This document shows positions 21,309 to 29,764 of a stretch of 64,000 nt of DNA, piece after piece (positions within the stretch are counted from its first letter, which is position 1; the number at the start of each line of letters is the position of its first letter). This stretch comes from Cephaloticoccus capnophilus (GTDB lineage: Bacteria > Verrucomicrobiota > Verrucomicrobiia > Opitutales > Opitutaceae), in assembly GCF_001580045.1 (NCBI RefSeq), contig NZ_LSZP01000020.1:1-64000 (forward strand). The letters are read 5' to 3'. A model generated the notes under the pieces. That model was not told the origin of the DNA. It made no database searches and saw nothing but the letters and a program-made list of their open reading frames with translations. The position numbers were made by a program, and so were the translations under genes.

Positions 21309-22418
21309 CTATCGGATGTCGCGGACTGCGCCTTGGCCGCCGTTTAGCGCCGTATAGAAGGGGTCGCCGGGGCGGATGCTGCCGCGCGTGATCGCTTGGC
21401 CAGTGAAGGCGGATTTGTAGAGCGCAGTCAGAAAATCGATGCTGCGGCGGGCTTCGTCGCCGCTCGTGTTGGGGCGCGTGCCCTCATCTCTGTTTTTAAT
21501 CAGAGTGGCGATTTGCGCGGTATGGGTTGAGCCGATGTCTTCGCCGAGCGAGTCCCAGGCCGAGTGGAGTTTGGCCGCGTGGGCGGTGTCGCTTGCGACG
21601 AGTGCGCTGGGCGTTAGCCGCCAGTTTTCGCGCGTGTAGCTGTAAAGGTAGTCGGCCTCGAGCGTCGCATGTTCGCAGTCGATGCGGATCTTGGTTTCTT
21701 GGCGCGGGCTTACTGCACTGTTCATAATCGAAGCTCGGGCTCCGTTGGCGAAGCGCACATGCGCCATCAACAGGTCATCGACCTCGATAGCGTGAAATTG
21801 GGTGGCCGCGATGGCGCGGACTTCCTCCCAGTCCCCGAGCAGGTGGAGCAAGAAGTCCACTGTGTGAATGCCGTGTGCCATCGTCGTGCCGCCGACTTCG
21901 GTCTCCCACTTGCCGCGCCAAGGGACGGCATAGTAGGCGCGGTCGCGAAACCAGAGCGTGTTGGCGAGCGCGACGAGGGGGCGGCCTAGCGTGCCGTCTT
22001 GGATGAGTTTGCGTGCATGATTTCCGGCGGAGCCGGAGCGCATTTGGAACATACAGGCGGTGTAACAGCCGGTGCGCGCTTCGGTCTCTTGGATTTTGTC
22101 GAGCTCGGCGAGCGAGGCGCAGAGCGGTTTTTCGCACATGACCCAAGCGCCCGCCTCCATCGCGGCGATGCTGGCCGGTGCGTGGAACCCGGGAGGCGTG
22201 CAGACTAAAACGAAGTCGGGGCGTGCTTCGCGTAGCAGGGTGGCGTGGTCGCCGTAGGCGGCGGGGAGGCCGTAGCGCGCGCGAAAGGCTTCGGCGCGTG
22301 AGGTGTCGATATCGCACACCGCGACCAGTTCGAGCCGGTCTTTGAGCGCATTGACTGCATTGACGTGGGCGGTGGCGATCTCGCCTGTGCCGATTAGCGC
22401 GACGCGATAGGGTTTCAT
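21309..22418 (-). CDS. Gfo/Idh/MocA-family oxidoreductase
   Basis: A 369-residue NAD(P)-dependent sugar or polyol dehydrogenase-like protein. The N-terminal Rossmann motif is ALIGTGEIATAHVNA (about 6-20). The second-domain signature MCEKPLCASLAEL holds the family EKP lysine near residue 97. The substrate cannot be deduced. The ATG at 22418 is preferred; the longer frame has no conserved N-terminus. Upstream lies a 68-base repeat (22476-22543) also found upstream of another Gfo/Idh gene at 52.7 kb. Confidence 0.87.
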   Translation of the reverse strand: MKPYRVALIGTGEIATAHVNAVNALKDRLELVAVCDIDTSRAEAFRARYGLPAAYGDHATLLREARPDFVLVCTPPGFHAPASIAAMEAGAWVMCEKPLCASLAELDKIQETEARTGCYTACMFQMRSGSAGNHARKLIQDGTLGRPLVALANTLWFRDRAYYAVPWRGKWETEVGGTTMAHGIHTVDFLLHLLGDWEEVRAIAATQFHAIEVDDLLMAHVRFANGARASIMNSAVSPRQETKIRIDCEHATLEADYLYSYTRENWRLTPSALVASDTAHAAKLHSAWDSLGEDIGSTHTAQIATLIKNRDEGTRPNTSGDEARRSIDFLTALYKSAFTGQAITRGSIRPGDPFYTALNGGQGAVRDIR

Positions 22419-22475
22419 GGTGGTGGGGCTTTGTTGTGTGGGGTGACTTAGCGCGTGAAGGCTGAGTTTGGGGCG

Positions 22476-22543
22476 GCGGCGAGCGTGCGCAGCACACACG
22501 TGAGTGGCGAGCCGCGAGCCAGATGCCTCGCGTTTCAAACGCG
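22476..22543. repeat. 68-base repeat upstream of a Gfo/Idh gene (copy A)
   Basis: Begins GCGGCGAGCGTGCGCAGCAC and ends with CGCGTTTCAAACGCG. A nearly identical copy is at 52772-52838. Both lie in the 5' flank of minus-strand Gfo/Idh genes. The final AAACGCG portion also continues into the outer flank of several NPE copies. The rest of the 22419-22655 gap shows no gene. Confidence 0.75.
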
Positions 22544-22655
22544 AACAGACCGCAAGCTAGCGGGTGGGGTTTTTTTGAAGCAAGGAGAGAGGAGCCGCAT
22601 CGGGTCTGATTTCACGTGTAAGGATTGCCAGCCAGCCAGACTTGATGGTGGCGCG

Positions 22656-22692
22656 CAAAAAAGCCGCGCATGCGCAGGCACGAGCGGCTTTT
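22656..22692 (-). terminator. Rho-independent terminator of the beta-barrel gene
   Basis: AAAAGCCGC and GCGGCTTTT arms form a strong stem about 80 bases past the stop of the minus-strand outer-membrane gene. On the minus strand the 3' arm ends in a run of T residues. Confidence 0.7.
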
Positions 22693-22768
22693 GGGGGAGG
22701 AGCGCTGTGGCTTTAGTTTCCCAGCGTGCGGCACCAACGGGCGCACGCCAATGAAAGGGTCTGCGGCG

Positions 22769-23332
22769 CTAGAAGCGGAACGAGAAGCTGGCCTCGAGTC
22801 CGACGTCGTCGGTGTCGCGAGCGCTGAGGCCGAGGAGTTTGACGTCGTCGACCCATAGGTAACGCGCGCCGAGCGTGACGGACGCGGCGGGCGTGAAGTT
22901 ATACTTCATCCCGGCGAAGGCCTGGGCGGCAAAAACAGTGTCGTTATCGGAGTAGTGGATGAAGTTGCTCCAGAAGCCGACATCCGCATTTGCGAAGCCG
23001 AGACCTGCGCCGAAGTACGGCACCCAGCCGAGGCCAGTCATCTCGCCACGATAGTTGAAGAAGAAGGTCGTTAGGTCGTAGGCCACGCGGTTGTCGCCCA
23101 GGTCGACGTAGCCGAACTCGAATTCGAGGTTGTGCGAAAAGCGGTCGGGCAAGTCGCCGAGGCTGCGGCTGGGCAACTCCATGCCCGCACGAATGGTGAT
23201 TAGCGCTTCTTCGGAATCGATCAAGTAGCCGAGTCCGACGCCGACGTAGGGAGACGCCGAAGCGGCTTGAGCTTGAGCTGTGCCGAGAGCGAAGCCCGCC
23301 AGCGCGAGCAGAGTAAGTAGGTATGTCTTCAT
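22769..23332 (-). CDS. Outer-membrane beta-barrel protein
   Basis: A 187-residue predicted outer-membrane protein. A signal peptide (about 1-23, ending AQAQA) is followed by alternating aromatic/polar strands such as YVGVGLGYL and WVPYFGAGLGFAN. It ends in FSFRF with the terminal phenylalanine expected for barrel insertion by the BAM machinery. Eight strands are likely, as in the OmpA/OmpW-like small porin families. No specific ligand can be named. It is a single gene with its own terminator. Confidence 0.8.
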   Translation of the reverse strand: MKTYLLTLLALAGFALGTAQAQAASASPYVGVGLGYLIDSEEALITIRAGMELPSRSLGDLPDRFSHNLEFEFGYVDLGDNRVAYDLTTFFFNYRGEMTGLGWVPYFGAGLGFANADVGFWSNFIHYSDNDTVFAAQAFAGMKYNFTPAASVTLGARYLWVDDVKLLGLSARDTDDVGLEASFSFRF

Positions 23333-23442
23333 AGGGATTAGGTCGCTTTGTGCGAACTACGTACAGGGCGAGCCATTCGAATTCTTTCAAAGACAAAAAA
23401 CACCGTCCGCGAAATCAGTGACCGCGCGCTCTCTCTGAGCTT

Positions 23443-23570
23443 CCACTGCGCGTGGGGCGGCAGCGTGTCGCTGCACCCGTTCAATTTGGGATTTCGCATC
23501 GCGCTATCGCGCGAAAGCGAAATCCCAAATTTGAAAGCACTCTCCCCTGTCGCGTTGCGACAGGGAGTAG
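23443..23570. repeat. NPE copy 5 (left half only)
   Basis: Left end, AGCGTGTCGCT palindrome, AATTTGGGATTTCG hairpin and c-palindrome are present. The d spacer, second hairpin and right end are missing, and the break is followed directly by the conserved upstream region of the PEP-CTERM gene. Confidence 0.85.
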
Positions 23571-23675
23571 CGCCAAGGTAGAAATGGGGAGGGGGCAGTC
23601 TATTAAGCGGGGGTAAGCGGAAGGCGGAGGGATTTGGTTTAGGCGATACTGGGCGAAGTGGAGCTTGGGCCGACT
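23571..23675 (+). promoter_or_regulatory. Conserved upstream region of PEP-CTERM gene 1
   Basis: About 105 bases here are nearly identical to 31661-31767 upstream of the second PEP-CTERM gene, including CTATTAAGCGGGGGTAA and ATTTGGTTTAGGCGATACT. The conservation suggests a shared promoter and leader copied with the gene. Confidence 0.65.
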
Positions 23676-24703
23676 ATGGCCTCTCTTTTTACAAAAACTC
23701 TTGTCAGTGCTGCACTGCTTGGCGCAGTCGCTGCGTCGCAGGCATTAGCAGAACTTACCCCCCCCCCCCCCAGGGCATTAGTAATATTAATGTAGATAGA
23801 AAGGTGTCTCTTGATAGAGAGCATAAAGGATCCGTCACTTTCAACTCTACGGAGAACGGAGGCTATCCTTCCTTAGACCTCAATGGTTATACTCTTTTTA
23901 TTGACGGAAGGCTTTATTCTAATAGTTCGCGTGGGGCGAGCATAGTGGGCAGGGGAAGCATTACTTCGAATAACAGTACGATAGATATAGTCTTGGGGAA
24001 GGATAATGGGGACATTTTAGATCTAGAGTCTGCGATTAGAGATAATGGCCACAAGGTAGGACTTAGAATTTTCAGCGAAGGGCCAAGGACGTACGTGAGC
24101 ATGTCAGGGGATGCATCCAATACGTTTACTGGCGATGTTGAACTATCAAATTCTTACTTGGACCTGTGGAAGAGCGGCGGGCTTGCAATTAAAGGGAATG
24201 TTTTTGTAAATAGTAATTCGCGGCTCACTTTTGACAGGAGCCACCAATTAAGTCGAAACTCTTTTGTTATATTAAACGAGGGGACACTTCATTTTGGTAA
24301 TTGGGGAGGTGATGTTACTCAGAATTTTAAACAATTAACTGTAGATAACTCTGGTGTTGTGTCCTTCGGGCATGAGGATAGGCCTACTACTATAAAAAAA
24401 CTTTACCTAGATGACTTGTGGGTTCGTTCCAGCGGAACGCTCACAGTTTTAGACTGGAAAGAAGGCCGTGACTTTATTTTAGTAAAGAAAACGAGCAAAA
24501 ACGTAGAGGATGCCCTGAAGAAAATGAAATTTGAGGGCTATGATCCTAGTAAGATTCACCTCGAGGATTATAACAGTGAATATTGGATGATTAACGGCGC
24601 CCCTGAGCCGGCGACTTACGGGGCGGGCTTAATGTTAGGCGTACTCGGACTTGTCCGCTATCGGCGCCGGCAAAAACAGCGCTCGGCGCGCTTGGCTTCC
24701 TAG
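23676..24703 (+). pseudogene. PEP-CTERM surface protein 1, off-frame at a poly-C tract (phase-variable?)
   Basis: ATG 23676 encodes a signal peptide (MASLFTKTLVSAALLGAVAA...) of 26 residues ending LAE. A run of 14 C (23758-23771) follows; reading on in that frame meets a stop at TTAATGTAG. The mature region is open in another frame (from QGISNINVD) up to 24703 and would join with 15 or 12 C. The mature part has autotransporter-like beta repeats (NTFTGDVELSNSYLDL, GNVFVNSNSRL). It ends in a PEP-CTERM sorting signal: PEPATYGAG, a hydrophobic helix LMLGVLGLV, and basic RYRRRQ. Exosortase would anchor or process it. Codon use and AT content differ from neighbours. Confidence 0.85.
23758..23771 (+). 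repeat. Poly-C tract (14 C) after the signal peptide
   Basis: A homopolymer at the junction of signal peptide and mature protein. One extra C, or two fewer, restores the full reading frame. Such tracts change length by slipped-strand mispairing. Confidence 0.9.
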
Positions 24704-24722
24704 GGCCTGTTCCCGTTTTTTC

Positions 24723-24937
24723 CCACTACGCGTGGTGCGGCGGTCAGTGACCGCTTCCATTTAATTTGGGAATTGGCCCCGTCGCTTCGCGACAAAACCA
24801 ATTCCCAAATTTGAAAGGATTCCCCCTCCAAGCTTGGGTTCCTTTTCACAGAGCCGCTTGGTTGCTGTGCGAATGCACGGCAACCAAGCGGCTCTGTAAA
24901 TGGGTGCAGCGACACGCTGCCGCGCCACGCGCAGTGG
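24723..24937. repeat. NPE copy 6 (c and d modules deleted)
   Basis: Between convergent genes. Left end carries a changed base (CGTGGTGCGG) followed by GGTCAGTGACC, an AATTTGGGAATTGG hairpin, then directly the CAGAGCCGCTTGG hairpin, an AGCGACACGCT palindrome and the right end. It shows that large hairpins can sit together without the c and d spacer. Confidence 0.88.
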
Positions 24938-24947
24938 AAAAAAACAC

Positions 24948-25904
24948 TCAAAGTCGGGCGAGCAGGCGGCGGAGGCCTTCGAGTGGGGCGTCGGTGATGG
25001 GGTGTAGGGGGTGGGTGGGGCCGAGGGTTTCGGCGATTGTTTGTTGGGCGAGTGTGCTGCGCAAAATCGGGCCGCTTAGCCCGACGGGGATTGCGGCTGC
25101 TGTGGGGGCGTCTTTGGGTGGCGACTCTTTGCCAAAGAGTCGCTCGCTTACGGCTTTGGCGATTTGGGCGAGAGCGGAGACGGAGTCGCGGAGAATCGTG
25201 ATTGCGGCGGCGTCGGCTTGGGCGGCGTGTTCGGTGACGAGTGGAGAGAGTTGGGCGAGGGCGGCTGGGGTGTTGTGGCTGCCGTCTTCGGCGTAGATTT
25301 CGCGTAGGAGGGAGTCGATGTGATGGGCTCGAATCGCCGCGCACACGGCGCGTCCGAGGGGGGAGGCGGTGGCCCAGCCTTGGGCTTCGCCCAGCGCGCG
25401 CTCGGCGGCGCGGCGGCCTAGGTCCTGCGCGCTTCCCGGGTCGCCGATGCGCCAGCCAAGGCCGCCGGCGTAGTGGGCTGTGCCGTCGGGGGCGCGTGCG
25501 GCGATGAAGGAGCCGGTGCCGCTGTGCAGGGCGAGGCCTGGGCCGCTGGCGGTCGCGAGTTCGAGGATGGGGATCGAGTCGTCGAAAGCGTGGACTTGGC
25601 CAAGCTGCGGTAAGCGTTGCGCGAGGGTTTTGGCAAAGTCCTGCCAGAAAAGCCGACTGCCTGCCATGCACAGGCAGCAGTGACTGATGGCGAGGGTGCT
25701 GCCGGTGCTTTGGATTAGCGCGTGGATGTTTTCCGCGATGAGTTGGGTGATCGTGTCGGCGTTGCCGAGGCTGGGGCTGGAGCCGGGAGCGCGGCGTTGG
25801 CCGAGGAGCTCTCCCTGCGCGTCGACGAGGATGAAGTCGGTTTTTGTGCCGCCGCCGTCGATGCCTAGGCGCAGGGAGTTTGGGGTAGTGGGGTTTTGGG
25901 GCAT
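24948..25904 (-). CDS. BadF/BadG/NagK-family kinase, probable N-acetylglucosamine kinase
   Basis: A 318-residue ASKHA-fold kinase. The phosphate loop is LGIDGGGTKTDFILVD (about 13-28). GLALHSGTGSFIAAR and GGLGWRIGDPGSAQDLGRRA are the characteristic GTGS and GD.GS motifs of the BadF/NagK group. It would phosphorylate an amino sugar; N-acetylglucosamine is the usual substrate, but this is inferred from family. The SIS-domain gene lies 57 bases upstream on the same strand and supports an amino-sugar role. Confidence 0.82.
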   Translation of the reverse strand: MPQNPTTPNSLRLGIDGGGTKTDFILVDAQGELLGQRRAPGSSPSLGNADTITQLIAENIHALIQSTGSTLAISHCCLCMAGSRLFWQDFAKTLAQRLPQLGQVHAFDDSIPILELATASGPGLALHSGTGSFIAARAPDGTAHYAGGLGWRIGDPGSAQDLGRRAAERALGEAQGWATASPLGRAVCAAIRAHHIDSLLREIYAEDGSHNTPAALAQLSPLVTEHAAQADAAAITILRDSVSALAQIAKAVSERLFGKESPPKDAPTAAAIPVGLSGPILRSTLAQQTIAETLGPTHPLHPITDAPLEGLRRLLARL

Positions 25905-25961
25905 GGCGTTTGGGGGAGTGGGGTAAAAGGGGTAGTGCCCGGCTGTGTCGCCCGTGAGCGT

Positions 25962-26732
25962 TTAGGCGATCTGCTTGGAGAGGCGGTGTTTGTAGGGCTC
26001 GGCGACGCGGCGGTTGTGCTCGATGGCGCCAGGTAGGTTTTGACTGCGCAGCAGCGGTAGCGGGTGCCCGTGGGCCTGCATCCACGCGCAAGTTTCGAGC
26101 ATGAGGAGGTTTAAGAGCATCGCACCGACGAGCGTGGAGCTGGGGCCTGACATTTCGCCGTTGCCTAGGGGCACGAGTGTATCGCCGGGGACACCGAGGT
26201 TATCGAGCGTCCAATCGGCGATTTCGTGGAGTCGTTTGCCGCTGGGGTGCACGGTGGGCGTGGTGCGCGACATGTGTTGCGAGCAGAGCCCGACGACATG
26301 CAGGCCTTTTTCTTTGGCGTAGAGAGCGACCTCGATGGGCGCGGAGTTTTTGCCCGAATTAGAAATGACGAGGAGCGTCTCTGCGGGGCGCAGTTCGTGG
26401 CGGCGGTCGTAGCGGGCGACGAGGGCGGTGCCGTAGCCAACTAGGTTTTCAATAAACCCTGCTGTCGGGTCGGGGATGCCGTTGATGCAGGCGAGCCCGC
26501 CTGCGCGACCGATGATTTCGCGTGCGAGTACCTCGCTGTGCCCGCTGCCAAACACATGGAGCATGCCCCCTGTGGCGAGTGAGTGTCCGATGACGGGGGC
26601 GACCGCGCTGATCGTGGCGCGGTTTTTGTCTCTCGCGGCGGCGATTAACTCGAGCGACTGCGCGTAAAATGCGTCGGCAGGGCTGGGCGAGGGAGCGGTG
26701 CCGGGCACTCGGAGGGGGGCTGAATGGGGCAT
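25962..26732 (-). CDS. SIS-domain sugar isomerase-like protein (UPF0309 type)
   Basis: A 256-residue phosphosugar-binding protein. The SIS fold shows LHVFGSGHSEVLAREIIGRAGGL, typical of the UPF0309 group, and VISNSGKNSAPIEVAL, which contains the phosphate-binding S-x-S-G loop. Its catalytic role is not established for the family. The ATG at 26732 is preferred; the longer frame to 26846 adds residues with no resemblance. It forms an operon with the kinase gene downstream and is divergent from a sugar isomerase/oxidoreductase pair. Confidence 0.8.
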   Translation of the reverse strand: MPHSAPLRVPGTAPSPSPADAFYAQSLELIAAARDKNRATISAVAPVIGHSLATGGMLHVFGSGHSEVLAREIIGRAGGLACINGIPDPTAGFIENLVGYGTALVARYDRRHELRPAETLLVISNSGKNSAPIEVALYAKEKGLHVVGLCSQHMSRTTPTVHPSGKRLHEIADWTLDNLGVPGDTLVPLGNGEMSGPSSTLVGAMLLNLLMLETCAWMQAHGHPLPLLRSQNLPGAIEHNRRVAEPYKHRLSKQIA

Positions 26733-26853
26733 TTTTTGGGAGTACGTAAAAGAGGTGCTTTGCTCCTTCTTGACGAGGAGAAATAAAGCCTCACGATGTC
26801 GCCTCTCTCGTTTAAAGAGACAATCGAAATACCCCAAACCCCACATACTGAAT

Positions 26854-26868
26854 ATTACGCCTCGTAAT
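26854..26868. promoter_or_regulatory. Palindromic operator candidate in a divergent promoter region
   Basis: ATTACG-CCT-CGTAAT is a perfect inverted repeat in the 182-base gap between the SIS gene and the divergent isomerase gene. It lies about 47 bases before the isomerase start. Size and symmetry suit a dimeric regulator such as a LacI or GntR type; none is encoded next to it. Confidence 0.5.
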
Positions 26869-26914
26869 GGCCGCTCCTGGTTAAGGAGTAAAACGACACG
26901 GAAAGGATTATACT

Positions 26915-27655
26915 ATGCTTTTATCGATGCAGTTATTTTCTGCGCATAAGTTTAAGAACTATGCGGAGTTTATCGCAGTTTTAGCCAAAATGGGTTACGA
27001 TGCCGTCGAGGGTTATGGTGCAAATTTTGAGGATGTAAAAAGCACCCGCGCGGCGCTTGATAAAGCCGGTATACGGATGCCTACATTGCATATGGGGCTC
27101 CCGCTTCTGGAGGAAGACTTTGATAAAGGGGTCGGGATTTGCCGAGAGCTGGGCGTGGAGACGATCTATATCCCCGGCATTGCCGAGACGGATAAAATGA
27201 CTGACGTGGCGGCGTGGACGGCGTTTGCGCAGCGTCTTGGTGAAGTTGGGAAGCGGGTGCAAGATGCGGGGCTTAACTACGGCTGGCACAACCACTGGGA
27301 TGAAATGAAGGTCTTGGAAGATGGGCGGCGGATTATCGAAGTCCTGCTCGACTCTGCGCCTAATATCGAGTGGCAGTCGGATATTACTTGGGTGGCTGAG
27401 GGCGGGGCGGACCCGCTGGAGTTGACGGGACGTTATAGTAACCGCGTGACTGCGTTGCATTTCCGTGAGCTCGCGCAGAGCCCCACAGGGCCGGGCGCAC
27501 TGGGCCGCCTACTCGCTTGGGATGCGTATTTCGCACCTGCGCGAAATTCTAAGATAAAAACAATCGTCGTGGAGCACGAAGCTCAGCCGACCGTGGAGAG
27601 TCTTTATGCATTCTCCAAAGAAATCGCCGATACGTATAAAACCTTAAAAAAGTAA
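26915..27655 (+). CDS. Sugar phosphate isomerase/epimerase, AP-endonuclease-2-like TIM barrel
   Basis: A 246-residue TIM-barrel protein. Metal-binding positions of the family are seen in VEGYGANFE, HNHWDEMK and VVEHEAQPTVES. It probably isomerises or epimerises a sugar or sugar derivative, but the substrate is unknown. ATG 26915 follows GGAAAGGAT, a rare purine-rich ribosome site for this window; ATG 26927 is an alternative. The next gene begins six bases after its stop, so both act together. Confidence 0.83.
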   Translation: MLLSMQLFSAHKFKNYAEFIAVLAKMGYDAVEGYGANFEDVKSTRAALDKAGIRMPTLHMGLPLLEEDFDKGVGICRELGVETIYIPGIAETDKMTDVAAWTAFAQRLGEVGKRVQDAGLNYGWHNHWDEMKVLEDGRRIIEVLLDSAPNIEWQSDITWVAEGGADPLELTGRYSNRVTALHFRELAQSPTGPGALGRLLAWDAYFAPARNSKIKTIVVEHEAQPTVESLYAFSKEIADTYKTLKK

Positions 27656-27661
27656 TCAGTC

Positions 27662-28795
27662 ATGACTCAAGAGACTCGTATAGGAATAATGGGATGTGGA
27701 AACATCTCTAAGGCTTATCTCGAACTATCTGCGCGTTTTCGCGGTATAAAGATTGTTGCTGTGGCCGATGTCGTGGCGGCAGCCGCTGAGGCGCGTGCCA
27801 AAGAGTTTAATGTGCGTGCGTTGACACCTGAGGCGCTTTTGGCCGACCCGGAGCTTGATCTTATAGTAAACCTGACTGTGCCTGCGGCGCATTATGAAGT
27901 GACGCGCAAGGCACTGGAGGCGGGCAAACATGTGTTTTCTGAAAAGCCCTATGTATTGAGTGTTGAGGAGGGGAATAAGCTGCGTGCGCTCGCGAAAGAG
28001 AAGGGGCTAAGGCTCGGCTCGGCGCCCGACACGATATTGGGCGGGGCGCACCAGTACGCGCGGCACTTGGTCGATAAGGGCGAGGTGGGCCGGATTACTT
28101 CCGGTCTTTGCGGAGTGATGAGTCACGGCATGGAGTCGTGGCATCCGAACCCGGGCTTCTTCTTCTTGCCGGGCGGCGGGCCGATGCTCGACCTCGGGCC
28201 GTATTATGTGTCGAACTTGGTGCAACTGCTCGGGCCGGTGAAGCGGGTGGCCGCCTTTACCTCGGCGGCTACGCCGACGCGCGTCGTCACGGCTGAGCCG
28301 AACGCCGGGAAGATCATCCCCGTGGAGACGCCCACGAATATCCACGCGACGCTCGAATTTGCCCAAGGTGCGGTTATCACGCTCATCACCAGTTGGGATG
28401 TGTGGGAGCACGGCATGGAGCCGATGGCGCTCTTTGGCACCGAGGGCACGATTCACTTGCCCGACCCCAATAACTTTGGCGGCGAGATTCAGATGGCGCG
28501 GATTGCAGATTTCCCGGGCAAGCCTTCTTGGGAAATCAAGCCGACGCCTGTCGAGCAGTGGGATCACCCGTTCAGCGGCGAGGGGAATTTCCGTTGCGCA
28601 GGACTCACCGATATGGCGCACGCCATCGCCGAGGGCCGCCCGCATCGTTGTAATGCGGACTTCGCGCTGCATGTGGTGGATATTATGACCGGGATACTTC
28701 GTGCGGGCGACTCGGGGCGCGTCATCGACATGCAGACGACTTGCGAGCGCTTTGCGCCGCTCGGGCCCGACGAGGCGCGTGCGTTGCTGGCGTGA
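27662..28795 (+). CDS. Gfo/Idh/MocA-family oxidoreductase
   Basis: A 377-residue dehydrogenase-like protein. The dinucleotide-binding motif is IGIMGCGNISKAYLEL (about 7-22). The EKPYVLSVEEGNKL segment holds the family lysine, and GGGPMLDLGPYYVSNLVQL is the second-domain active-site region typical of the family. It lies six bases after the sugar isomerase. Such pairs commonly act on inositol-like or modified sugars (established pattern); the exact substrate here is unknown. Confidence 0.87.
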   Translation: MTQETRIGIMGCGNISKAYLELSARFRGIKIVAVADVVAAAAEARAKEFNVRALTPEALLADPELDLIVNLTVPAAHYEVTRKALEAGKHVFSEKPYVLSVEEGNKLRALAKEKGLRLGSAPDTILGGAHQYARHLVDKGEVGRITSGLCGVMSHGMESWHPNPGFFFLPGGGPMLDLGPYYVSNLVQLLGPVKRVAAFTSAATPTRVVTAEPNAGKIIPVETPTNIHATLEFAQGAVITLITSWDVWEHGMEPMALFGTEGTIHLPDPNNFGGEIQMARIADFPGKPSWEIKPTPVEQWDHPFSGEGNFRCAGLTDMAHAIAEGRPHRCNADFALHVVDIMTGILRAGDSGRVIDMQTTCERFAPLGPDEARALLA

Positions 28796-28822
28796 TCGCG
28801 CTCTAGCGTGCCTGCTTTTGGG

Positions 28823-29764
28823 TCACTCTTTGGTGCGCGTCCACTGGGCGCGCCCAAAGATGCCGCAGGGCAGGGTCTTGCCGTCGGCTTGGATGGGCAG
28901 GCCGAGCTCGCCCGCGCTGATTGTGCAATCGGGCTGAGCTGCGAAGAGTTCGCCGAGGAGGTTCGCAAGGACGGTGGGGGAGAGTTGGGCGGTGTAGGCG
29001 TTGATCAGGAAAAAGAGCGGGGTGTCGCTGAGCAGCGCGCGGCACTCTTGGAGCAGCGGCCAGAGGTGGGTTTCGAGTTTCCACATTTGGCCACCGCTGC
29101 CGCGCCCGTAGCTGGGCGGGTCCATGATGATGGCGTCGTAGCGGCGGCCTCGGCGGTTTTCGCGGCGGACGAATTTGAGGCAATCGTCGCAGAGGTAGCG
29201 GATGGGCGCTTCGGCGAGCCCGCTAAGTGTGGCGTTTTCGCGCGCCCACTTGACCATGCCTTCGGCGGCATCGACGTGGGCGACTTCTGCGCCCGCCTTG
29301 GCGGCGGCGCAGGTCGCGGCGCCGGTGTAGGCGAAGAGGTTGAGGACGCGGGGGCGCGGGGCGCTGCCGTTTTTTGAAAGCGCAGCTTTGATCAGCGCGC
29401 TAGCCCACTCCCAGTTGACGGCTTGCTCGGGGAAGAGGCCGGTGTGTTTAAAGTTGGTGGGGCGGATTTTGAAGCGAAGCCCGAGCGGCGCGTAGGCGAG
29501 CGTCCAGCTTTCGGGGAGTTTTTGGCGGATCTCCCAGTGGCCACCGCCTTTGTCGCTGCGGTGGTAAATGGCGTGAGGGAGAGGCTCGCGGGCGTTTTCC
29601 GGCGGCGGCGAAAGCGGGGCACGCCCCCAGATAATTTGCGGGTCGGGGCGCAGGAGGGAGTAGGGGCCCCATTGCTCGCGTTTCATGCCGTCGGCGCAGT
29701 CGAGGAGTTGGTAGTCTTGCCAGTGATCGGCGGTTTGGATGGGGAGAGAGGCGGGTGAGGTCAT
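28823..29764 (-). CDS. Class I SAM-dependent methyltransferase, RlmI-like without PUA domain
   Basis: A 313-residue methyltransferase. The SAM-binding region is VLNLFAYTGAATCAAAKAGA, with VDAAEGMVKWAREN as the acidic second strand. The catalytic motif DPPSYGRG resembles those of 23S rRNA cytosine methyltransferases (COG1092 group). The N-terminal PUA domain of RlmI is absent, so the RNA target is uncertain. Its start overlaps the gluconokinase stop by four bases (ATGA). Confidence 0.8.
   Translation of the reverse strand: MTSPASLPIQTADHWQDYQLLDCADGMKREQWGPYSLLRPDPQIIWGRAPLSPPPENAREPLPHAIYHRSDKGGGHWEIRQKLPESWTLAYAPLGLRFKIRPTNFKHTGLFPEQAVNWEWASALIKAALSKNGSAPRPRVLNLFAYTGAATCAAAKAGAEVAHVDAAEGMVKWARENATLSGLAEAPIRYLCDDCLKFVRRENRRGRRYDAIIMDPPSYGRGSGGQMWKLETHLWPLLQECRALLSDTPLFFLINAYTAQLSPTVLANLLGELFAAQPDCTISAGELGLPIQADGKTLPCGIFGRAQWTRTKE

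Noticed and set aside
24700-26091. 463-residue minus-strand frame overlapping the amino-sugar kinase
   Set aside because: It is proline/arginine-rich, runs through an NPE and is a frame shadow of the kinase gene, which has clear motifs.
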